Source: Chitinophagaceae bacterium UBA2793 (GTDB lineage Bacteria > Bacteroidota > Bacteroidia > Chitinophagales > Chitinophagaceae). Taken from it: a stretch of 5,662 bases of DNA. Positions within the stretch are counted from its first letter, which is position 1. Every line of letters starts with the position of its first letter. The DNA lies in the NCBI GenBank assembly GCA_002352045.1, contig DEHT01000055.1, positions 24,099 to 29,760 of the forward strand, written 5' to 3'. Positions 1-4,437 of this stretch are shown here, one piece after another. The position numbers and the translations under genes are program-made. The notes below the pieces were generated by a model, which saw nothing but the letters and a program-made list of their open reading frames with translations, searched no databases and was not told the origin of the DNA.

Positions 1-54
1 ATTAAAGAAAAAACCCATCCCGAAGATTCGGAACGGGGGAGTGTTCAAGCATGA
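1..54 (+). CDS. possible 3' end of an upstream gene (partial)
   Basis: Frame 1 is open from the window edge to a TGA at 52-54 and would encode a short charged tail ending in GSVQA. The reading is hydrophilic and rich in Glu, Asp, Lys and Ser, as C-terminal tails often are. The +2 frame is also open here, to a TAG at 66-68, so frame 1 is not secure. No domain can be recognised from 17 residues. It is listed only because the window opens abruptly and a 33-nt palindrome that could be its terminator follows at 144-176. Confidence 0.25.
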   Translation: MKEKTHPEDSERGSVQA

Positions 55-143
55 GAAAAATATTTAGTTTCAAAGGCTTTATTTGCCTGGTACTTTTAAA
101 ACGGGCCTATGCTTTTTGCATACTTTCAATTACAAATAGACGA

Positions 144-176
144 TACTTTTTGGGTATTGCCAATACCCAAAAAGTA
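144..176 (+). terminator. 33-nt perfect palindrome, possible terminator
   Basis: Bases 144-158 pair without mismatch with 162-176, giving a 15-bp stem with a 3-nt loop centred on 160. The stem contains a GGGTATT/AATACCC core. A T-rich stretch (TTTTT at 181-185) follows a few bases after the stem. It lies between the possible gene end at 54 and the coiled-coil gene at 262, so termination of upstream transcription is the simplest reading. The stem has T on its 5' side and A on its 3' side, opposite to the usual U-tract layout, so a regulator-binding palindrome is an alternative. Confidence 0.4.
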
Positions 177-218
177 GTAATTTTTAGATTTATCTGCCTG
201 GTTTATAGAAAAAATACC

Positions 219-251
219 CTTATTGGTTACAACTTTTACTTATTGGTTACA
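219..251 (+). repeat. tandem 13-nt direct repeat with 20-nt period
   Basis: CTTATTGGTTACA occurs exactly at 219-231 and again at 239-251. The 20-nt period is close to two helical turns, so both copies face the same side of the DNA. The second copy ends 10 nt before the preferred start codon at 262. This suits an operator for a dimeric or tandem-bound regulator, or a local duplication. Binding is inferred only. Confidence 0.6.
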
Positions 252-255
252 TTTG
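223..255 (+). promoter_or_regulatory. candidate Bacteroidota-type promoter
   Basis: TACATTTG at 248-255 matches the Bacteroidota -7 form TAnnTTTG exactly, and a TTG at 223-225 sits 22 nt upstream, near the expected -33 distance. Both boxes fall in the 20-nt direct repeat. The predicted transcript would start near 261, giving almost no leader before the ATG at 262. That makes the call tentative; it may instead be part of an operator. Confidence 0.3.
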
Positions 256-261
256 CAACTT

Positions 262-672
262 ATGCAGGTTTCTATTTATTTAGCAATAGCCCTTTGTATA
301 GGCGGTATTGCAATAGGTTTTATGATAATGTATTTAAAGCTGACTAAAATACAAAAACAGCTAAGGAGTACGGATGGCTATTTAGAAAGTGAAAAATTAA
401 AAAAGGAAACACTTCAAAAAGAGTTGAATGCAGTTTACCAAAGCAAAGAAACTATTGAACTTACTCTAAGGCATCGTTTACAGGAAGCAGCTCAAATTAA
501 TAAGCAAATGGATAAAGATATTTTGTTGCTTCAAAAAAGTAATGAAGAAACGGAACACCTGCTAAAAACCAACCAGCCGGAAATACATGCCTTAAAACTA
601 CAATTGATAGAAGCAAATAATACCATTGCACGTTTAAAAGCATTGCTTGAGAAAGAGCGAAATGCTAAATAA
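262..672 (+). CDS. small membrane-anchored coiled-coil protein
   Basis: The 136-residue product begins MQVSIYLAIALCIGG. It has one hydrophobic, glycine-containing segment at residues 3-25, followed by about 110 residues rich in Lys, Glu, Gln and Leu with heptad-like spacing (for example the stretch ending LKALLEKER). The layout is a single N-terminal membrane anchor with a long cytoplasmic or periplasmic coiled coil. I do not recognise a named family; small scaffolding or envelope-associated proteins look like this. An in-frame ATG at 223 would add 13 residues, but that region carries the direct repeats and promoter-like box, so 262 is preferred. The TAA at 670-672 lies 8 bp from the stop of the convergent lipoprotein gene, with no clear terminator between them. 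Confidence 0.75.
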   Translation: MQVSIYLAIALCIGGIAIGFMIMYLKLTKIQKQLRSTDGYLESEKLKKETLQKELNAVYQSKETIELTLRHRLQEAAQINKQMDKDILLLQKSNEETEHLLKTNQPEIHALKLQLIEANNTIARLKALLEKERNAK

Positions 673-680
673 TTCCCTAT

Positions 681-1178
681 CTATTTCTTCTCCGCACTTA
701 TATCGCCATTATAACTTATTGGGGAACGATTGGTCATAATAACATCTAAACTTGCAGTACCATTTTCAAAAATTAAAAATGAAAATTGTTGCACCTGCTG
801 GTGAAAATCTTTTGGTATAAAATTAATGCGCCATTTGCCATTCTTTATTTTTTCTTTTTTCATTTCAAAATCTTTTGAAATAAAGTTCAATGGATTTTCG
901 CCCGAAACTACGTCAGCCGTTCCAAAAGCTCTTCCAAAATAGGGTAGATATACGTTTAAATTACCCGGAGTATAAGTGAAAGTATATAAACCATTTGGTT
1001 GCCTGGTTCTACCTGCCTGAGGGCGTATAATATTTACGGTAAAGGTCCAGCTTCCGGTATCTATGGCCCTACCAATTGTAGTGGATGAAGAACTTGCAGA
1101 TACAGCACTGCTGCTACAGGAGGTAAAAACAAAACCACTTACCATTACAATTAAAACAATTGACAAATAATTTTTCAT
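681..1178 (-). CDS. DUF4251 family lipoprotein
   Basis: The 165-residue product starts with MKNYLSIVLIVMVSGF and a lipobox ending in Cys21 (FTSC), followed by a Ser-rich linker. It should therefore be cut by signal peptidase II and lipidated. The rest fits the Bacteroidota DUF4251 family: a beta-rich domain with the diagnostic LPYFGRA at residues 78-84, then an FENGTASL segment near 137-144 and a terminal SPISYNG turn. The role of DUF4251 proteins is not known. Residues after Cys21 are serines and lack the acidic surface-export signal seen in some Bacteroidota lipoproteins, so a periplasm-facing location is more likely (inference). The gene faces the coiled-coil gene tail to tail. The start is fixed by the signal peptide. 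Confidence 0.9.
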   Translation of the reverse strand: MKNYLSIVLIVMVSGFVFTSCSSSAVSASSSSTTIGRAIDTGSWTFTVNIIRPQAGRTRQPNGLYTFTYTPGNLNVYLPYFGRAFGTADVVSGENPLNFISKDFEMKKEKIKNGKWRINFIPKDFHQQVQQFSFLIFENGTASLDVIMTNRSPISYNGDISAEKK

Positions 1179-1182
1179 AATA

Positions 1183-1213
1183 TAAAACTACAAAAACCAT
1201 TTATTTTTCAAAA
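1183..1213 (-). promoter_or_regulatory. candidate promoter of the DUF4251 gene
   Basis: On the minus strand TTTTG (1213-1209) is followed after 18 nt by TAGTTTTA (1190-1183), one base off TAnnTTTG. The spacing suits a Bacteroidota promoter. The transcript would begin at or beside the ATG at 1178, so the leader would be nearly absent. This weakens the call. Confidence 0.3.
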
Positions 1214-1298
1214 GAAGCATTAACAATTATTTAAACAGGCGCATTATATCTTCTGTTGTTTTTTAGCATCCTATTTACAAGCGACTAAATGCTCTACA

Positions 1299-1625
1299 AT
1301 GAAACAAAATAATCACAACCAGGAAATATTGCTTAACAGCCACTGTAGTTTTTTTAAAAGAGAATATGCCGAAAAGTTGGATGGGAAGCAACAAAAAAAA
1401 TTATCACAAAAAGAAAAAATAGCAGAACTATGCTGGAATGGCTTATTGCCCTCTATATTGCCCGAAATTAGCGAGGCAGACGCACAAAATAAGCCTTTAA
1501 CTATTTGGGAAATAAATGCCACGCAGCATTTAATTGATATTAGGTTAGGTGCTTTAAACGATAACCTGAATGATGAGTACTCGATAAATCCTTATGTGCA
1601 TCTAACATTAAAGGAGTATAACTAA
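1299..1625 (+). CDS. hypothetical protein, small orphan
   Basis: This 108-residue product has a Lys/Gln-rich, probably helical first part (residues 17-45), then a segment with CWNGLLPSILPEI (45-57) and a mixed C-terminal half with conserved-looking ITH-type residues (ATQHLIDIRLG, 74-84). No signal peptide, membrane segment or known motif is visible. The reading frame is continuous, the start lies in the divergent gap with the lipoprotein gene, and the composition fits Bacteroidota coding sequence. The minus-strand frame over 1313-1522 is its shadow. I do not recognise the family and no function is proposed. Confidence 0.65.
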   Translation: MKQNNHNQEILLNSHCSFFKREYAEKLDGKQQKKLSQKEKIAELCWNGLLPSILPEISEADAQNKPLTIWEINATQHLIDIRLGALNDNLNDEYSINPYVHLTLKEYN

Positions 1626-1652
1626 GGAAAATCTGTACTCATTATTAAAAGT

Positions 1653-1679
1653 TTTATTATTCTTCAATGCAATAATAAA
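1653..1679. repeat. AT-only inverted repeat
   Basis: TTTATTATT (1653-1661) pairs exactly with AATAATAAA (1671-1679) around a 9-nt loop. It sits 28 nt after the stop of the small orphan gene. It has no GC pairs and no T-tract afterwards, so it is a poor terminator; it may slow polymerase or be chance in AT-rich DNA. Confidence 0.35.
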
Positions 1680-1735
1680 TTACGAGCCGGGCTAAACATT
1701 TTTTAAAAAACTTTCTCTGTTAGCTAAAATCCCCT

Positions 1736-1743
1736 TATTTTTG
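1736..1743 (+). promoter_or_regulatory. candidate -7 box upstream of tRNA-Phe
   Basis: TATTTTTG matches TAnnTTTG and lies 60 nt before the mature tRNA. A -33 element is not clear; CTGTTAG near 1718-1724 is at roughly the right distance. Two small hairpins follow in the putative 5' leader: CCCC-GAAA-GGGG at 1747-1758, a GNRA tetraloop, and CGAT-ACAA-ATCG at 1770-1781. These could be precursor structure removed by RNase P. Confidence 0.35.
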
Positions 1744-1803
1744 CTGCCCCGAAAGGGGAAATGCTTTTTCGATACAAATCGGCATAGCTCACAAAGAATG
1801 AAT

Positions 1804-1879
1804 GGTGCGGTAGCTCAGTCGGTAGAGCAAAGGACTGAAAATCCTTGTGTCGCCGGTTCGATCCCGGCCCACACCACCA
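1804..1879 (+). tRNA. tRNA-Phe (anticodon GAA)
   Basis: A full 76-nt cloverleaf can be drawn by hand. The D-stem is GCTC/GAGC. The anticodon stem is AAGGA/TCCTT with loop CTGAAAA, and the GAA anticodon reads Phe codons UUC and UUU. The T-stem is GCCGG/CCGGC with loop TTCGATC. The discriminator is A1876 and CCA is encoded at 1877-1879. The acceptor stem GGTGCGG/CCACACC has one non-Watson-Crick pair, C1808 opposite A1873 (positions 5:68). A strong hairpin terminator follows three bases later, and no other tRNA is adjacent, so it appears to be a single-gene transcript. Confidence 0.97.
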
Positions 1880-1881
1880 AC

Positions 1882-1918
1882 AAAAGCGATTACAATTAAA
1901 AATTGTAGTCGCTTTTTT
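1882..1918 (+). terminator. intrinsic terminator of tRNA-Phe
   Basis: Bases 1882-1897 pair with 1901-1916 as a 16-bp stem with one G-T pair (T1890/G1908) and a 3-nt loop. It contains the GCGATTACAATT arm, and its 3' arm runs into T's that continue to 1923, interrupted once by G1919. It is A-rich before and T-rich after, as expected for rho-independent termination. Confidence 0.85.
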
Positions 1919-1919
1919 G

Positions 1920-2204
1920 TTTTCAAATAAAATATTTTAGTAAAATAAATTATTGCATTGCAATATTTTCCTATTGAAGGGGAAAGCGTTTCTATAGGGT
2001 TGAAAAGAAATTACATTTATTGAAAACAATTTAAATTCACGTTGCTATAAACCTCCCGATACAACAGAAAATCCGAGATGCATAAAGACTGGCAAGCCGG
2101 CCGACTAAAGCCGTAGGCTTGCGCCGGTAGGGTTTGGAATGGTAAACAAGCAAAATTTAATATTTTAGTGCAATCGAAATTTGCACAACAAATATTTTTT
2201 AACC
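1920..2204. other. gene-free spacer with palindromes
   Basis: No convincing coding frame exists here; the minus frame at 2017-2286 has the composition of chance translation. Three structures stand out. TATTGCA-T-TGCAATA at 1951-1965 is a perfect palindrome. A GC-rich hairpin at 2092-2122 has arms GCAAGCC and GGCTTGC, with a competing CCGGC/GCCGG pairing (2097-2101 with 2123-2127). GTGCAA/TTGCAC at 2168-2186 has a 7-nt loop and T-rich DNA after it (ATTTTTT at 2194-2200). The region separates the tRNA unit from the cassette array, so it is where an insertion or attachment site would be expected, but no duplicated end of the tRNA gene was found. Confidence 0.5.
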
Positions 2205-2284
2205 GCCACATTAAAAGGTTGGCTTTCATTGTATTTTTTGGGGGGAGAGAGTGTGAGATGAAATATATTTGGGAGTTATGTGGC
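2205..2284 (+). repeat. attC-like site S0 (left boundary of array)
   Basis: GCCACAT at 2205-2211 pairs exactly with ATGTGGC at 2278-2284, and an inner TTTCAT (2223-2228) pairs with ATGAAA (2259-2264). The right arm reads GTTATGTGGC. The left part, from CGCCACAT through AAGGTTGGC, resembles the left part of S1 (CGCCACATAACAAGGG then TTTGGC), which ties the two sites to one family. The left AAC triplet is replaced by TTAA, so the left half looks degenerate. Confidence 0.55.
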
Positions 2285-2306
2285 ATTTTAAAACGACAAC
2301 AACAAG

Positions 2307-3113
2307 ATGAGCAACTTTTCTAATGTAGGATTTATCGTAACGACACAAGAGGAATTTCAACAACTTCTTGACAAAGCGTATAAAACAAGCAACCCAATCA
2401 AGACTAACGAAGGTGCTTATTCAATATACACAGACAATTCGGGTGCTGAATTGTTCATTCAATTCAACAACAAAAATGTTTGTATCGGGGCAAATCCTCA
2501 CTTCAAAGGAAAAAGCAAAAGAACTGTTTGTTTGACAAATGCGGTTGAAAGACTAGAAAGCGAACTTGACGGTGCTTTTCATTGTTGGGCAGACCCATCA
2601 GAAGAAAACAATCCAGACAGCGGTGCTTATCCTTTTGTTTTTGACTTGCCTGACTTCAAAACTATTGGACAAATTGACTTTCCGAAAAATTTTGTCATTC
2701 AGTTGACTGCATTTGCACAAGAATTAAGTATTTACAATAGCGAAAAAGAATATGAGGATAGCCAAACTTCTGAACCAAAATGGGCAACTCAATCTTTTGT
2801 TCCGAGCGGACTTTTTTCATTTGGAGAAGATAAAGACCCTAACCCACCACAAGCAACAGGTATGTTTACAGGCGTTATCAAACAATTTGAAAGAAAACGC
2901 AATGAATTGACAAACGAAGAATTTTATTGGTTGCTTGTTGACACATTGGGCGGAGAAGTTGACGTTGTTGCTGACATTAGATTTTTTGAGCAAGCCCCTG
3001 TTGTAAACGGAATTGTGCAAGGAGTATTTTGGTTATCGGGACAACTCATAAATGCACCGAAAAGAGAATTTAAAGAGAACAAAACATTTTTTCAAAAACT
3101 ATTCGGACAATAA
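2307..3113 (+). CDS. hypothetical protein, cassette gene 1
   Basis: The 268-residue soluble product has no signal peptide or membrane segment. I do not recognise it by name. It appears to have two parts. Residues 1-130 contain Gly/Asp/Asn-rich motifs (SGAELFIQFN at 45-54, GANPHFKGKS at 61-70, and an LDGAFHCWADP stretch at 88-97 leading to YPFVFDLPDF at 108-117). A C-terminal beta-rich part at about 184-248 includes the TGMFTGVI turn, TLGGEVDVVAD (213-223) and VNGIVQGVFWLSGQLI (233-248), which could be an OB-like or barrel fold (inference). The start is the first ATG after S0, with an A/C-rich leader (ACGACAACAACAAG) and no Shine-Dalgarno motif. The stop lies 5 nt before the complementary left end of S1. 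No own promoter is visible, as is usual for cassette genes. Confidence 0.85.
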   Translation: MSNFSNVGFIVTTQEEFQQLLDKAYKTSNPIKTNEGAYSIYTDNSGAELFIQFNNKNVCIGANPHFKGKSKRTVCLTNAVERLESELDGAFHCWADPSEENNPDSGAYPFVFDLPDFKTIGQIDFPKNFVIQLTAFAQELSIYNSEKEYEDSQTSEPKWATQSFVPSGLFSFGEDKDPNPPQATGMFTGVIKQFERKRNELTNEEFYWLLVDTLGGEVDVVADIRFFEQAPVVNGIVQGVFWLSGQLINAPKREFKENKTFFQKLFGQ

Positions 3114-3118
3114 AAAAC

Positions 3119-3218
3119 GCCACATAACAAGGGTTTGGCGTTAGGCGGGCTGACGTCCAACCGTGAAAGTTCCTGCGGACTTTCCCGCCCGAACGCCAAG
3201 CCCCGAACCGTTAGTGGC
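3119..3218 (+). repeat. attC-like site S1, 100-nt bulged palindrome
   Basis: GCCAC-a-TAAC (3119-3128) pairs with GTTA-GTGGC (3210-3218): nine pairs with A3124 bulged out. Inside, 3131-3142 pairs with 3192-3203 (12 pairs, one G-T), and GGCGGG (3144-3149) pairs with CCCGCC (3184-3189). The strands are offset by asymmetric loops (AA against six bases; A against CG). The apex, about 34 nt, can fold further through GTCC/GGAC (3155-3158 with 3177-3180). This site is clearly more GC-rich than the genes around it. Non-coding status is supported by the pairing; the upstream ATG at 3135 lies inside it and is not used. Box match: ACATAAC agrees with RYYYAAC at 6 of 7 positions, GTTAGTG with GTTRRRY at 5 of 7. 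Confidence 0.75.
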
Positions 3219-3239
3219 CATACCCAGACAGCAACTACC

Positions 3240-3680
3240 ATGACAACAGAGCAAAGAAATAAAATTATTGAATTGTGCATCCAGCACATAGACGAACAGG
3301 GAAGCGTTCGAGTTGGATGGGCGGCAGAAAAAGTATTGGGACAAAAACCTCAACATAATATGCTGGACAAAGTTGCCGCAGTTATGTTAGCAGACGGACA
3401 ATATGTAAAAGATCCAGCTAATCCAAATTTTCGATATGACTGGAATATCAGACGCAACCCTGGATACAAAAAAGAAAAATGGACCGAAAGAAATCTAATC
3501 GCTTTTGAAATAATCAAAGGATTAATTACCGCCATTTTTTCGATACTTGTTAGTGTTATTCTTACTTTAAAAATAGTTGACAACAAACAGGAGAAGTCTG
3601 ATGAAAAGAAGAGTGAGACAGAATTATCCCGGCCTACCATTTTGAACGATTCTACTCATACTGATTCAAGCAGACATTAA
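3240..3680 (+). CDS. hypothetical protein, cassette gene 2: possible winged helix plus membrane segment
   Basis: Starting at the ATG at 3240 the product has 146 residues. An in-frame ATG at 3135 would add 35 residues encoded by the S1 palindrome and is rejected. Residues 1-70 are compact and helical, with an N-terminal helix (EQRNKIIELCIQHI), a GSVRVGWAAEKVLG turn (21-34), a second helix (42-51) and a YVKDPANPNFRYDW hairpin (55-68). This order resembles a small winged-helix fold, but I see no decisive DNA-binding residues. A hydrophobic span at about 87-112 (GLITAIFSILVSVILTL) is a probable single membrane helix, followed by a charged Lys/Glu/Ser tail. A cytosolic sensor domain anchored by one C-terminal helix would suit a stress or defence role, but that is inference. 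The leader is A/C-rich without a Shine-Dalgarno motif. Confidence 0.8.
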   Translation: MTTEQRNKIIELCIQHIDEQGSVRVGWAAEKVLGQKPQHNMLDKVAAVMLADGQYVKDPANPNFRYDWNIRRNPGYKKEKWTERNLIAFEIIKGLITAIFSILVSVILTLKIVDNKQEKSDEKKSETELSRPTILNDSTHTDSSRH

Positions 3681-3690
3681 TCATTATCAA

Positions 3691-3754
3691 GTATGGTCGC
3701 TAACATGGAGTTTTCTGCTACGCTGTCATACAAATAAATCCTCATCTTTTGTTC
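3691..3754 (+). repeat. attC-like site S2 (left half and shared core)
   Basis: The site begins with GTATGGTCGCTAAC (3691-3704), ending in AAC, 10 nt after the stop of cassette gene 2. This arm is the reverse complement of that cassette's own 5' end (GTTAGTGGCCATAC, 3210-3223), with all 14 positions paired if two G-T pairs are allowed. A 32-nt core at 3723-3754, starting CTGTCATA and ending TTTTGTTC, recurs in S3. I found no GTT right arm between 3755 and 3831, so the right boundary is undefined or degraded. Confidence 0.55.
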
Positions 3755-3831
3755 TTGCTGTGGTTTTTGACTTCGTGAATCCCTGCAATTAAATCTTAAA
3801 CATGTAATTGACCATTCTTTAACTTTAAAAA

Positions 3832-4332
3832 ATGTTTCATTTAAAATTAACCGATATTAATGAATGGCTAACTGATAACAAAATTGAGTTTGAAAACCTT
3901 AAATCACAAAAATTCCCACCTGTTAACAATGATTTTTATTGGACTTATAACAATCTATATGAGTTTGTTCAATACTACAATTATAAAGATGAATGCAATA
4001 GAGCACTATCAGAATTTCCGGTCAGTAGTTTCGACCTATTAGTAGGTTGGATAAAGAAGTATGAAATGTTAGGCCAAGACTTACAAATGTTTCACCTAAA
4101 CTACTTTGACTGGACAGAAGAAGTTGATGCCGACAAAATAAAAGTTGAAAAGGGAATTTATACCGAAAGAATGCCATTCATAAACATAATTTGCTTTTGT
4201 AAAATTTTTCAACTTTTGTTTTGGGATAACATTATTTGCGAAACAGAGTTGACAGAAAATGAAAAGTCAAAAATAATTTGCCAATTGAAAGCGATTTTAA
4301 AAGATTTCAATATGGACATGAACTTTGACTGA
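3832..4332 (+). CDS. hypothetical protein, cassette gene 3
   Basis: The 166-residue product is soluble and rich in aromatic and acidic residues. Features are a FYWTYNNLYEFVQYYN segment (35-50), a hydrophobic-aromatic stretch LLVGWIKKYEMLG (69-81), a FDWTEEVDADKI loop (92-103), a central apolar helix with two Cys (FINIICFCKIFQLLFW, 116-131) and a charged C-terminal helix (142-158). The central helix is short and flanked by charge, so it is more likely a core helix than a membrane span. I do not recognise the family. The gene is bracketed by S2 and S3, which share a 32-nt core, so it behaves as one cassette unit. The ATG at 3832 is preceded by an A-rich run and no Shine-Dalgarno motif. Confidence 0.8.
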   Translation: MFHLKLTDINEWLTDNKIEFENLKSQKFPPVNNDFYWTYNNLYEFVQYYNYKDECNRALSEFPVSSFDLLVGWIKKYEMLGQDLQMFHLNYFDWTEEVDADKIKVEKGIYTERMPFINIICFCKIFQLLFWDNIICETELTENEKSKIICQLKAILKDFNMDMNFD

Positions 4333-4341
4333 CCTTACTTC

Positions 4342-4420
4342 TGCCACCGTTGGTTTACTGCGAAACTGTCATAAAAATAATTCCTCATCTTTTGTTCGCT
4401 ATCAGCAGCAGTTCCAGCCG
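4342..4420 (+). repeat. attC-like site S3 (degenerate)
   Basis: The 32-nt core at 4366-4397 matches S2 3723-3754 at 30 of 32 positions, and the flank before it (GCCACCGTTGG then TTTACTGC) aligns with the S2 left flank (GCTAACATGGAG then TTTTCTGC). AACTG (4364-4368) can pair with CAGTT (4409-4413), or ACTGC (4357-4361) with GCAGT (4408-4412). The AAC triplet of the left arm is CAC here and no GTT right arm is seen, so the site looks decayed or fused into S4 next to it. Confidence 0.5.
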
Positions 4421-4437
4421 CCGAAATTCTTTTTGGG

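Noticed and set aside
51..347. 98-residue plus-strand frame
   Set aside because: It overlaps the coiled-coil gene in another frame, covers the palindrome and direct repeats, and has the Phe/Ile/Tyr/Arg-rich composition of translated AT-rich non-coding DNA.
1747..1781. Riboswitch upstream of the tRNA
   Set aside because: Only two 4-bp hairpins are present and no known aptamer core; they are better read as tRNA precursor leader.
2017..2286. 89-residue minus-strand frame
   Set aside because: Composition is chance-like (Cys, Phe, Ser, Pro rich), and it spans two hairpins and the whole of S0.
2275..3128. Insertion sequence or MITE with 15-bp terminal inverted repeats
   Set aside because: The enclosed gene has no transposase motif, and no target-site duplication flanks the ends (TGGGA before, AAGGG after). 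The ends are better explained as complementary arms of attC-like sites.
3135..3239. Upstream start for cassette gene 2
   Set aside because: The extra 35 codons are the S1 palindrome, so the frame is open only by chance; the ATG at 3240 is a normal start.
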